A stretch of DNA of 64,000 bases from positions 1 through 64,000 of the forward strand of contig NZ_JAKLTR010000021.1 of assembly GCF_022012415.1 (NCBI RefSeq). Reading direction: 5' to 3'. The position numbers and the translations under genes are program-made. Below the pieces are notes generated by a model that saw only the letters and a list, made by a program, of their open reading frames with translations, did no database searches and was not told the DNA's origin. The stretch comes from Terrimonas ginsenosidimutans (GTDB lineage Bacteria > Bacteroidota > Bacteroidia > Chitinophagales > Chitinophagaceae). Shown piece by piece: positions 1-7,850 of the stretch (its first letter is position 1; every line of letters starts with the position of its first letter).

Positions 1-198
1 ACCGTTGACCGTTGACCGTTGACCGTTGACCGTTGACCGTTGACCGTTGACCGTTGACCGTTGTTGGAAGCTAACTGCCTAAGGTAGGCTGTTTTTCAGG
101 TCGTTTTTGAAATAGTTACTGACATCTTCATTCTTTTCATTGTATTTCGGACAACGGTCAACGGTCAACGGACAACGATCAACAGACAACGATCACCC
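1..198. repeat. Inverted pair of 7-bp tandem arrays (ACCGTTG family)
   Basis: Positions 1-58 are about eight head-to-tail copies of ACCGTTG. Positions 151-198 carry the reverse-complement word CAACGGT and variants (CAACGGA, CAACGAT), so the two arrays could pair across a spacer of about 90 bases. The left array is cut by the window edge, so its full length is unknown. The same word family returns at 33745-33950. This is seen directly; function is unknown. Spacer size and degenerate units argue against CRISPR. Confidence 0.85.
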
Positions 199-223
199 TT
201 CATGTTTTTTCCCTCAATTAGAC

Positions 224-231
224 TACATTCG
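224..231 (+). promoter_or_regulatory. Possible -7 element for the amidohydrolase genes
   Basis: TACATTCG resembles the Bacteroidota -7 element TAnnTTTG and lies about 60 bases before the start at 292. No TTG is found at the expected distance upstream, so this is a weak call. Confidence 0.25.
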
Positions 232-291
232 GCTCCCGGTTAAGCGCAAGTATCACAGAGAAAAATCATCTAATCAAAAAACTGAATTGCA

Positions 292-3200
292 ATGAGAAAA
301 CCCAAATTCCTGTACGAATTGGTTTTTGCGTGGGCTCTTGTTTCCGTAGCACCCAGCCTCTCCGCACAGGAAACCTTTCCTGTCAATGGAGTAGCTGATC
401 CAAGACACGGACATTATGCCTTCACAAATGCCACGATCGTAAAAGATGGTTCTACAACCATCACCAATGCTACCCTTGTTGTTAAAGACGGAAAGATCAC
501 TGCGGTAGGCGCCGGTTTGAAAGTGCCTGCTGGTGCAGTGGAAGTAAACTGTCAGGGTAAGTATCTTTATCCATCGTTCATCGACATTTATGCAGACTAT
601 GGTATCCCCGCGGCACAACGTGCGGCTGCAGGTGGTGGCGGTTTCGGCGGCGGTTTTGGCGCCCAGGTGGCTACACCGGCAAAAGGACCTTTTGGCTGGA
701 ACCAGGCGATCAAGGCGGATGCTGATGCGACCAAACAATTCGAAGTGGATGATGCAAAAGCTAAACCTCTTCGCGATGCTGGATTCGGAACAGTGCTCAC
801 GCACGTTCGCGATGGTATCGCAAGGGGTACGGGTACCGTGGTCACACTGGCGAATGCCAAAGAGAACCTCGTGATCCTGAAAGACAAAGCTTCTGCACAC
901 TATTCGTTCAGCAGAGGAACTTCTACGCAGAGCTACCCAAGCTCCATGATGGGAACGATCGCATTGTTGCGTCAGTCTTATCTCGATGCACAATGGTACA
1001 AGTCCCAGCCTTCCAGCGAGGGATTCAACCTGTCGCTGAAATCCTGGAACGATAACCAGGGGATCCCCCAGATCTTCGAAGCCAATGATAAATGGAACAA
1101 CCTCCGCGCTGACCGTATCGGCGATGAGTTTGGCGTTCAATACGTCATCAAAGGTGGCGGAAATGAGTATCAGCGTATCAGGGAAATGAAAGCGACCAAC
1201 GCTACATTCATCGTGCCGCTGGAATATCCACAAGCACAGGATGTTGAAGATCCGACAGAAGCGCGCTTTGTTTCATTGAACACCATGAAACACTGGGAAC
1301 TTGCTCCAACGAATGCAGCTGCATTTGAAAAAGCAGGCATTCCGTTTTGCTTAACTACTTCTGATCTCCGCAGCGTAAATACTTTCTGGGCAAATCTTCG
1401 CAAGGCGATGGACTACGGCCTGACTGAAACGAAAGCGATGGAGGCATTGACCAAAACTCCCGCTACCATTCTCGGGATCTATGATAAAGTAGGTAGCCTG
1501 GAAGCGGGTAAACTGGCGAACTTCCTGATCACATCCGGACCATTGTTCAACGAAAAAACAGTGATCCTTAAAAACTATGTACAGGGGATTGCTTATGGCG
1601 TTAAGGACGACGTAAGCGAGATCGCCGGAACTTATAACCTGACTGTTAACACGCCTGCCGGCCAGGAGAAATATACGCTTGATGTAAAAACAGCAAGTAA
1701 TATCTCGATGTATGGTAAAGACACCATGAATGCCCGTTTTACGTTTGATGGCAAGCTGGTTAAACTGAGCTATGCCCCACAGACCCGTCGTCAGCGCCCT
1801 GCCGGTGCTCCTGAAGGTGGCGCTCCTGCTGGTGGTGGAAGACCTGGTGGCTTCGGTGGTGCCGGTGGCGGTGCCAATGCGGCATTGCCCGCAACAGCTG
1901 TTCGCCTGAGCGGTGTTGCAAATGGCACTGAATGGAACGGTACCGGTACGGATTCTTCCGGTACGGCTTTCAGCTGGACTGCTTCACTGATCAAAGCTGC
2001 AGAGATCAAACCTGATACAGCAACACGCAAACGCGAAGTTCCTGTTCTGGGTAAAGTGGTATTTCCTTTCGAACCATTTGGTTGGGAAGAAGACCAGGCT
2101 CCAAAACAGGAGACCATCCTGATCAGGAATGCTACCGTTTGGACGAATGAGAAAGATGGCGTTCTGCAGAATGCGGACGTTTTACTGAAAGGCGGTAAGA
2201 TCGCTGGTGTAGGTAAAAACCTTTCTGACGCTGGTGCGCGTGTAATTGACGGAACAGGCAAGCATGTTACGGCTGGTATCATTGACGAACACTCACATAT
2301 CGCCGCGGCATCAATCAACGAAGGTGGTCAGAGCGTAAGTGCGGAGGTTCGTATCGCAGATAACCTGAACCCTGATGATATCAATATCTATCGCCAGTTG
2401 AGCGGCGGTGTTACAAGCTCACATATCCTGCACGGATCTGCGAACGTGATCGGAGGGCAGACCCAATTGATCAAACTCCGCTGGGGAGCAAACGATGACG
2501 GTCTGAAATTCAAGAACTGGGATGGTCAGATCAAATTTGCATTGGGTGAGAACGTAAAACGCTCCAGCTCTACACAAGGCAATACCCGCTACCCGGATAC
2601 ACGTATGGGTGTTGAACAGGTGCTGGTTGATGCGTTCACACGTGCAAAAGACTACCAGAAAGCATGGAAAGACTATGATGCAAATAAGGGTAAGAAAGGA
2701 TTTACCGGTGCTGCGCCACGTCGCGACCTTGAACTGGACGCATTGGTGGAGATCCTGAACAATAAGCGTTTTATTACTTGCCACTCTTATGTACAGAGCG
2801 AGATCATGGGATCTATCGAGGTGGCAAACAGAATGGGTTATAAATACAACACATTCACACACATCCTCGAAGGTTATAAAGTAGCCGACAAGATGAAGGA
2901 ACATGGTTCTAACGCTTCTACCTTCTCTGACTGGTGGGCTTACAAAATGGAGGTTGAAGATGCGATCCCTTACAATGCAGCCATCATGCACAATGTTGGT
3001 TTGAATGTTGCGATCAATTCTGATGATGCTGAAATGGCGCGTCGTCTGAACCAGGAAGCTGCCAAGATCGTAAAGTACGGTGGTGTATCTGAAGAAGAGG
3101 CGCTGAAAATGGTAACCCTGAACCCTGCTAAAATGCTGCACGTGGATGACCGTGTTGGTAGCCTGAAAGTGGGTAAAGACGGTGATATCGTTGTTTGGAG

Positions 3201-3474
3201 CGATCATCCGTTGAGCATTTATGCAAAATCATTGTATACGATCGTTGACGGTACTGTATTCTTCGACCGGGCTAAAGATGCAGAATTGCAGAAACTGGTT
3301 GACGTTGAAAGAAACCGCCTGATCCGCAAAATGAACGGAGAAAAAAGAGGTGGTGCTGCGGTGATCCCTGCACAACCAAGCTACCAGCTGATGTTCACCT
3401 GCAGCGATCATGGTCACAGCCATGGTCTGCTTGTAGTGGATGCCGAAGAAGGTGACGTTTTAACTAATGAATAA
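292..3474 (+). CDS. Secreted double-domain amidohydrolase-family protein
   Basis: 1060 residues, about twice the length of a normal amidohydrolase. A signal peptide covers roughly residues 1-25 (ending near SLSAQ), so the protein is exported. Residues about 24-430 form a first amidohydrolase-like domain in which the usual metal-binding HxH after the first strands is replaced (SFIDIYADYG). Gly-rich linkers lie near residues 112-127 and 500-530. Residues about 600-1010 form a second domain that keeps HxH (IDEHSHIA, about 663-671), a CHSY motif near 830, and the C-terminal NPAKMLHVDDRVGSL and GKDGDIVVWSDHP elements typical of imidazolonepropionase-like hydrolases. The C-terminus has a His cluster (CSDHGHSHG). 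The gene overlaps the next by 8 bases, so both are probably co-translated. Substrate unknown. Confidence 0.9.
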   Translation: MRKPKFLYELVFAWALVSVAPSLSAQETFPVNGVADPRHGHYAFTNATIVKDGSTTITNATLVVKDGKITAVGAGLKVPAGAVEVNCQGKYLYPSFIDIYADYGIPAAQRAAAGGGGFGGGFGAQVATPAKGPFGWNQAIKADADATKQFEVDDAKAKPLRDAGFGTVLTHVRDGIARGTGTVVTLANAKENLVILKDKASAHYSFSRGTSTQSYPSSMMGTIALLRQSYLDAQWYKSQPSSEGFNLSLKSWNDNQGIPQIFEANDKWNNLRADRIGDEFGVQYVIKGGGNEYQRIREMKATNATFIVPLEYPQAQDVEDPTEARFVSLNTMKHWELAPTNAAAFEKAGIPFCLTTSDLRSVNTFWANLRKAMDYGLTETKAMEALTKTPATILGIYDKVGSLEAGKLANFLITSGPLFNEKTVILKNYVQGIAYGVKDDVSEIAGTYNLTVNTPAGQEKYTLDVKTASNISMYGKDTMNARFTFDGKLVKLSYAPQTRRQRPAGAPEGGAPAGGGRPGGFGGAGGGANAALPATAVRLSGVANGTEWNGTGTDSSGTAFSWTASLIKAAEIKPDTATRKREVPVLGKVVFPFEPFGWEEDQAPKQETILIRNATVWTNEKDGVLQNADVLLKGGKIAGVGKNLSDAGARVIDGTGKHVTAGIIDEHSHIAAASINEGGQSVSAEVRIADNLNPDDINIYRQLSGGVTSSHILHGSANVIGGQTQLIKLRWGANDDGLKFKNWDGQIKFALGENVKRSSSTQGNTRYPDTRMGVEQVLVDAFTRAKDYQKAWKDYDANKGKKGFTGAAPRRDLELDALVEILNNKRFITCHSYVQSEIMGSIEVANRMGYKYNTFTHILEGYKVADKMKEHGSNASTFSDWWAYKMEVEDAIPYNAAIMHNVGLNVAINSDDAEMARRLNQEAAKIVKYGGVSEEEALKMVTLNPAKMLHVDDRVGSLKVGKDGDIVVWSDHPLSIYAKSLYTIVDGTVFFDRAKDAELQKLVDVERNRLIRKMNGEKRGGAAVIPAQPSYQLMFTCSDHGHSHGLLVVDAEEGDVLTNE

Positions 3475-4816
3475 AACAACTGAAATGAGAATATTATTCT
3501 TCATCTTATCAATTGGCCTGTTTGCCTCTGTTGCGAACAGCCAGTCAAACGTTCTGCCGGCCAAGCCGCAGACCGCGCCGATCTATATTAAGAATGCCAC
3601 GATACACGTTGGTAATGGCAAAGTGATAGAAAATGGCACTATCAAAATTGTAGAAGGTAAGATCGCGGAAGTAGGGGCTGATGTAGCTGTTCCTGCCGGT
3701 GCGAATGTTACTGATGCAAAAGGCAAGCATGTATATCCTGGTCTGGTGCTGGCTTCCAGCAACCTTGGCCTGGTGGAGATCTCTTCAGTACGTGCATCAT
3801 CGGACGTTCGTGAAATGGGAGATATGAACCCAAGCGTGCGCTCTATCGTTGCGTACAATACTGATTCAAAAGTGATCAACACGCTGCGTTCCAATGGTGT
3901 GTTAATGGCGAATATCGTACCCCAGGGAAGCCTGCTGGCAGGTTCTTCATCTGTGGTACAACTGGATGCCTGGAACTGGAAAGATGCGTCTTACGCAACT
4001 GATGAAGGTATGCATCTTTATATGCCAATGATGATGGCTCGTCCCCGTTTTGGCCGCGGCGGCGGTGGTGGTGGCCGGATGGGCGGTGGCCCTGATGGCA
4101 ACACGGATCCGGTAAAAGCGGATCTTCAGAAAGTGGAAGAAGTAAAAAGCTTTTTCCGTGAAGCAAAAGCTTATAATGCGGCGACAACACATGAGGAGAC
4201 CAACCTGAAACTGGAAGCAGTGAAAAACCTGTTTACCAAAAAGCAAAAGCTTTATGTACACGCGAGCACGGTTCGCCAGATGCTTGTTGCGATCGATTTT
4301 ATCAAAGAGTTCGGATTTGAAGTGGTTATCGTTGGTGGCAGCGAAAGCTACCAGATCGCTGATCTGCTGAAACAGCATAATGTTTCTGTGATCCTGCAAC
4401 AGCCTCACAGCCTGCCTACCGGCGAGGATGATGATGTTGATCAGCCTTACAAAACGGCTGCTGCACTGCAGAAAGCGGGCGTTCTGTTTGCGATCTCTGA
4501 TGACGACAGCCAGACTCGTGGCCGCAACCTGGCCTTCAATGCCGGTACAGCCGCTGCATACGGCCTCGGTAAAGAAGAAGCCCTGGCTGCCATTACACTC
4601 AATGCTGCAAAAATGCTCGGCGTTGGTGACAAAACAGGAAGCATTGAAGTGGGTAAAGACGCCAATATCGTGATCAGTGAAGGCGATCTGCTGGATATGA
4701 AGAGCAGTAATGTGACAGATGCGTTCATTCAGGGCCGTAAGATCGATCTGAGCGATAAGCAAAAACAGTTGAACGACAGATACAATCAGAAATATAACCT
4801 GAAGAAACCGTTCTAA
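3467..4816 (+). CDS. Secreted amidohydrolase-family protein, probably degenerate active site
   Basis: 449 residues. The start at 3467 overlaps the upstream stop. An alternative ATG at 3485 gives a more compact signal peptide (MRILFFILSIGLFASVANSQ), so the true start may be 18 bases downstream. The fold signature is amidohydrolase-like: an N-terminal beta-sandwich strand (IYIKNATIHVGNGK) and a C-terminal LNAAKMLGVGDKTGSIEVGKD block. The position of the catalytic HxH reads YPGLVLASSNLG, without histidines. A Gly-rich loop sits near residues 190-210. It resembles the N-terminal half of the preceding protein. The pair may form one periplasmic complex in which only the C-terminal domain of the larger partner is catalytic. 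That is inference. Confidence 0.85.
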   Translation: MNKTTEMRILFFILSIGLFASVANSQSNVLPAKPQTAPIYIKNATIHVGNGKVIENGTIKIVEGKIAEVGADVAVPAGANVTDAKGKHVYPGLVLASSNLGLVEISSVRASSDVREMGDMNPSVRSIVAYNTDSKVINTLRSNGVLMANIVPQGSLLAGSSSVVQLDAWNWKDASYATDEGMHLYMPMMMARPRFGRGGGGGGRMGGGPDGNTDPVKADLQKVEEVKSFFREAKAYNAATTHEETNLKLEAVKNLFTKKQKLYVHASTVRQMLVAIDFIKEFGFEVVIVGGSESYQIADLLKQHNVSVILQQPHSLPTGEDDDVDQPYKTAAALQKAGVLFAISDDDSQTRGRNLAFNAGTAAAYGLGKEEALAAITLNAAKMLGVGDKTGSIEVGKDANIVISEGDLLDMKSSNVTDAFIQGRKIDLSDKQKQLNDRYNQKYNLKKPF

Positions 4817-4829
4817 GGGAGATGTTAGT

Positions 4830-4910
4830 TTAAAAGTTTAAAGGTTTAATAGTTTAAATGTTAGCCGCGTCTTGGTCAACTTTTAAACTATTAAACCTTT
4901 AAACTTTTAA
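4830..4910. repeat. 29-bp perfect inverted repeat of GTTTAAA words
   Basis: Arm 4830-4858 (TTAAAAGTTTAAAGGTTTAA and onward) is the exact reverse complement of arm 4882-4910, with a 23-base spacer. It begins 14 bases after the stop of the amidohydrolase gene. The same word family occurs at 7768, 35724, 47473 and 59744. Confidence 0.9.
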
Positions 4911-4938
4911 CGACTTTCACGCGAACGCTCACAGGAGG

Positions 4939-5054
4939 AAAAAAGCAAAGGTCCCGCCAGATGGCAGGACCTTTGCTTTTTTTCAACCGTCCATTGTTGA
5001 ATATGTTTAATTCCCGGAGGAATGCTTGATCAGTTTGTGTGTTATTCCGTGTTG
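4939..5054 (-). ncRNA. Putative small RNA, copy 1 of a tandem pair
   Basis: No convincing ORF is present. A Bacteroidota-type promoter (5061-5091) would start a minus-strand transcript near 5054. It would run about 115 nt into a strong intrinsic terminator whose 14-bp stem (4945-4976) is followed on the minus strand by six Ts ending at 4939. Just before the terminator is a small stem-loop, TTCAAC-loop-GTTGAA. Copy 2 at 5241-5346 has the same promoter layout, the same small stem-loop and its own terminator, while the rest of the body differs. Shared structure with a diverged body and a G-U replacement in the small stem suggests selection on RNA. Alternative: decayed duplicated leader regions of a lost secreted-protein gene. 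Confidence 0.5.
4941..4985. terminator. Strong intrinsic terminator, usable in both directions
   Basis: AAAGCAAAGGTCC pairs with GGACCTTTGCTTT around a short loop. Plus-strand reading ends in a run of seven Ts and minus-strand reading in six Ts. It can end the amidohydrolase transcript (plus) and small RNA 1 (minus). Confidence 0.85.
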
Positions 5055-5060
5055 CTGATA

Positions 5061-5091
5061 CAAATGTATTGCAGGATTTACCATTGTGCAA
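5061..5091 (-). promoter_or_regulatory. Promoter of small RNA 1 (TTG-N20-TACATTTG)
   Basis: On the minus strand, TTG (5089-5091) and TACATTTG (5061-5068) are separated by exactly 20 bases, the Bacteroidota primary sigma consensus. The spacer contains GTAAATCCTGCA, shared with the promoters at 5353-5383 and 7338-7368. Confidence 0.7.
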
Positions 5092-5240
5092 TAGGAAAAT
5101 TACTATAAATAAGGGTTTTTCTGTACCATGTTGAGTTTCATCAACTAACAAACGTGAGATTTTTAAAAAAGATCTGATGCGGGTAGTAAAAGCTGTGTTA
5201 AAGTCTTGCTGGGGCTGAGTTTCGCCATTATTGATGGAAT

Positions 5241-5346
5241 AAAAAAGCCCCCGGAAAGTATCCGGGGGCTTGATTTTTTCAACCGTCCATTGCTGAATAT
5301 CTTGAAATCCGTGAGGATGTTTTCTTACTTATGTGCTAGTGAAATC
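5241..5346 (-). ncRNA. Putative small RNA, copy 2 of a tandem pair
   Basis: Minus-strand unit parallel to 4939-5054: promoter at 5353-5383, expected transcript start near 5346, and a body ending in TTCAGC-loop-GTTGAA. This is followed by a terminator stem (CCCCCGGA / TCCGGGGG, about 5248-5269) with six Ts. Length is about 105 nt. The flanking sequence (CCGTCCATTG before the terminator, read on the plus strand) is nearly identical between copies while the central body is diverged. Function is not known. The neighbouring minus-strand gene is a type IX-secreted protein with a related promoter. Confidence 0.5.
5243..5279. terminator. Intrinsic terminator of small RNA 2
   Basis: GCCCCCGGA-AAGTA-TCCGGGGGC hairpin flanked by A-run and T-run, so it can act in both directions. 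The strongest reading is on the minus strand. Confidence 0.85.
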
Positions 5347-5352
5347 TCGCAT

Positions 5353-5383
5353 CGAAGGTAATGCAGAATTTACGGGTGTGCAA
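5353..5383 (-). promoter_or_regulatory. Promoter of small RNA 2 (TTG-N20-TACCTTCG)
   Basis: Minus strand TTG (5381-5383), 20-base spacer, then TACCTTCG (5353-5360), one base off consensus. The spacer GTAAATTCTGCA matches the promoter of copy 1. Confidence 0.6.
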
Positions 5384-5420
5384 TCGTAAAGTTACTATTT
5401 AAGGGAATTTTCTTAAAGGG

Positions 5421-5591
5421 AGAGACTACCTACTGTATACCATGGGCGGCCCACCACTGACTTTACTGTATGAAATGAACAACTTCCGAACCGGGAGCTT
5501 TCAGTACGGTCTGCGCGAGCTAGTCTATTGCTTGCAAACATCCGTGTACACGGTCGGGGGCTGGTGGTCCGCCTGCAGCCTTCCGTATATA
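5421..5591. other. Intergenic stretch with nothing recognised
   Basis: About 170 bases between small RNA 2 and the terminator of the secreted-protein gene. Short open frames on both strands show no family motif. No repeat or promoter was recognised. Confidence 0.4.
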
Positions 5592-5620
5592 AGCAAAGAG
5601 CCCCGCCAGAAGGGCAGGGC
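5592..5620 (-). terminator. Terminator of the type IX-secreted protein gene
   Basis: Eight-pair stem GCCCTGCC / GGCGGGGC read on the minus strand, 26 bases after the stop codon. One pair is G-U on the minus strand but a C-A mismatch on the plus strand, so the hairpin favours minus-strand transcripts. Confidence 0.6.
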
Positions 5621-5645
5621 AATTTGTGTCGGTATGAAAATAAGC

Positions 5646-7241
5646 TTATTGTTTAACTACTCTTTCGGATGCGATCACAGTGTTTTCGCTGATCAACTGA
5701 ACCAGGTACATACCTTTTGTCAGAGAAGCGGCTTCAGTGATAGCTATGTTGTTATATCCTGTAGTTACGTTGACTGCTTTGCTGGCCATTACTGCTCCAT
5801 TCATGCTTACGATGCGAATGCTGATCTTTTCACGAACAGTTGAGTTATAACTGATGTTCAACTGGCTGGTGAAAGGGTTTGGAGAAGCCTGAACGCTCAT
5901 GGCTGTTTTGTTAGCGAGACTCAGCGATCTTGTTTCAGAGATCGATACCTCGTTTGTTGTTTCTACTGCACGGATGCGGTAGTATACGGAGCGGTTATTT
6001 GTATTAACCTGTTTGTCTTCGAACCTGTAGTTTTTAACACCTTCGATGCTGTTGATCGTGCCGATCGTTGTGAAGTTAGCGGCATCATAGCTGCGCTGGA
6101 TGTTGAATATTGTTCCAGAAGTTTGTTCTGAAGCCCATGTCAATACTGGTGTATTGTCTGTAAGGCTTGCAGTAAAGAAGTCCCATTTTACTGGTAATAC
6201 GGTTGTTCTTGCTTCAGCAGCACAGGTTGACTGTGTGCGGGTAGTGTCTGGAGCAGCAAGGTTTGTCCATTTTGCGCTTGAGTTAACGTTACCGTTCTGG
6301 ATGTCGAAGATGCGTGATGTGCTTGTCCTTGTCGCATCAAATATGTTCATTTTGTCGGTTCCACCGCCGTTTATACCTACAGTTCCGCTATTTTCAGTCA
6401 CACCAGTGAAGTACCAGTCGCCAGTACCAGCCATTGTACCACTGTTCACGAAGTCAACACTTTTAACGACACCTGTAGAAGAGTTGGTGAGTGTACCCCA
6501 GTTAGAGATCCTGGAGTTGGAAGCGCCTCTTGCAGTAGTGCTCCAGAGAAGGCCGTTGTTATACAGGCTTGAGCTGTTTGTGATCGGGCCGTCGATAGCA
6601 AGTCCACAAGAGTTATTCAGCACGGCTCCGCTGTTGAAAGCGATGCCTTGTGACTTGAATTTACCGGCATTGTTAAGGGTAGAACCGTTTACGGCAAGGT
6701 CTCCGGCGATCTCCAACCTGTTGTTATTGGTGAGGGTCGCGTTGCTGTTCAATTGTACGGCACCGCCGCTGTACAAGGTACCTCTGTTCACTACAGTACT
6801 GGCATTGATGGCCACACCGCTTTCAAAGCGAAGGGTAGCGCCATAGTAGTTAGTCCATAACTGAGGGCCTTCATTCAGTTGCATTCCCTGTGCGAAGGTC
6901 ATATTGCCGTAGTTTTCAACACTGAAGCCACCGTTAGTGCCAAACCAGTTATTGAATCTAACGGTACCAAGATTTTTCAGGGCTCCGCGTGGGTTATTGA
7001 CACCGCTTGGTTGGAAGCTTGCGCCTGCGGCAACGGTAATTTTAGCACCGTTATCAAACTGGCCGATATAGCCCTGGTAAACGCCTGATCTGATGATAAG
7101 ACTATCTCCTGCTGCAAGGTTATAGCTTGTGTAACCGCCATTATCTACGAGTGTGCGCTGACCGGCTGCGACAACTGTGCTTGTTAGTGCTATAGTAAGG
7201 GCAAAAAGGTTCCTGAGCGTAGAATTACACTTCATTTTCAA
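5646..7241 (-). CDS. Type IX-secreted repeat protein with C-terminal sorting domain
   Basis: 531 residues. An N-terminal signal peptide runs to about residue 27 (ALTSTVVAAGQ). Residues about 40-310 are rich in N, G, S and T with repeating short strands (for example SGAVQLNSNATLTNNNRL), as expected for a beta-helix or adhesin-like fold. Residues about 350-440 resemble a fibronectin-like module seen before sorting domains (LPVKWDFFTASL). The last 80 residues match a type A type IX secretion sorting domain: SPNPFTSQLNISY, then VSMNGAVM, and a final GMYLVQLISEN-ERVVKQ. It should be exported by Sec, then crossed and attached at the outer membrane by the type IX system. Specific role unknown. A promoter at 7338-7368 and a terminator at 5592-5620 make it monocistronic. 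Confidence 0.88.
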   Translation of the reverse strand: MKMKCNSTLRNLFALTIALTSTVVAAGQRTLVDNGGYTSYNLAAGDSLIIRSGVYQGYIGQFDNGAKITVAAGASFQPSGVNNPRGALKNLGTVRFNNWFGTNGGFSVENYGNMTFAQGMQLNEGPQLWTNYYGATLRFESGVAINASTVVNRGTLYSGGAVQLNSNATLTNNNRLEIAGDLAVNGSTLNNAGKFKSQGIAFNSGAVLNNSCGLAIDGPITNSSSLYNNGLLWSTTARGASNSRISNWGTLTNSSTGVVKSVDFVNSGTMAGTGDWYFTGVTENSGTVGINGGGTDKMNIFDATRTSTSRIFDIQNGNVNSSAKWTNLAAPDTTRTQSTCAAEARTTVLPVKWDFFTASLTDNTPVLTWASEQTSGTIFNIQRSYDAANFTTIGTINSIEGVKNYRFEDKQVNTNNRSVYYRIRAVETTNEVSISETRSLSLANKTAMSVQASPNPFTSQLNISYNSTVREKISIRIVSMNGAVMASKAVNVTTGYNNIAITEAASLTKGMYLVQLISENTVIASERVVKQ

Positions 7242-7337
7242 TTTCTTTAGGGTTTCGAAAAAATTTACGGAGTTAAGTGGGTATGGTCTTTTGCGGCAGG
7301 ATCTGGATTACTTATTACTTACTTCGTAATTATGGTG

Positions 7338-7368
7338 CAAAACTAGTGTGGGATTTACGGAGGCGCAA
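7338..7368 (-). promoter_or_regulatory. Promoter of the type IX-secreted protein (TTG-N20-TAGTTTTG)
   Basis: Minus strand TTG (7366-7368), exactly 20 bases, then TAGTTTTG (7338-7345). About 97 bases separate the -7 element from the start codon. The spacer has GTAAATCCCACA, close to the spacers of the two small-RNA promoters, which suggests a common origin or regulator. Confidence 0.75.
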
Positions 7369-7767
7369 GAGTAAAAGTACGATTTGCCGGAAAAGATCAT
7401 TTTTATTGACATTAGTCAATTAATAAGGGTAGATACTTAGTTTTTGATGGTTAACACTTAAAGAATATGGCATTTTTGTGGTCGTTCTTGGGTAGTATTT
7501 ACGGTATTTTTACGGTCGTTGTTACACTATCAACGTTTAAACAATGATTTGTGGCATGCAATAATGTATTTTATATATGACCTCCGGTGGGTATGAAAAA
7601 CCCCATTTTTGCGCCAGAACGACTGAGGATTTACCCTTAATGGATATTTCGGGTTTCATGTGTATGATGATGAAAGTGGTTTTAGCTGTCGGAGGGGCTG
7701 CGCAGGTTCGATCGACGGTGGGTTTATGCAGCGAAACGGGTGAGGAGCGGGGGGGACGGGATGGATG

Positions 7768-7850
7768 AAAGTTTAAAAGTTTAAGAGTTTAAAAGTTTAA
7801 GAGTTCACAGGTTTCAGAGGTTTCAGAGGTTTCATAGGTTCAGAGATTTA
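7768..7850. repeat. Short-word array, GTTTAA(A/G) changing to GGTTTCAGA
   Basis: Four GTTTAA words in tandem are followed by about four GGTTTC(A)-type words with a period of 8-9. Only one orientation is seen, so it cannot form the array hairpin found elsewhere unless it pairs with a distant copy. Confidence 0.75.

Noticed and set aside
1-198. Possible CRISPR array
   Set aside because: Units are 7 bp with no unique spacers, and the two arrays are inverted. No cas gene is present.
2419-3207. Minus-strand frame of 262 codons inside the first amidohydrolase gene
   Set aside because: It has no family motif and lies fully opposite a gene with clear domains.
5442-5843. Plus-strand frame of 133 codons
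   Set aside because: It overlaps the end of the secreted-protein gene on the other strand and its terminator. No motif.
6100-6846. Plus-strand frame of 248 codons inside the secreted-protein gene
   Set aside because: Opposite a gene with a signal peptide and sorting domain. The composition (runs of V, P, L) is a mirror of the N/G/T-rich repeats.
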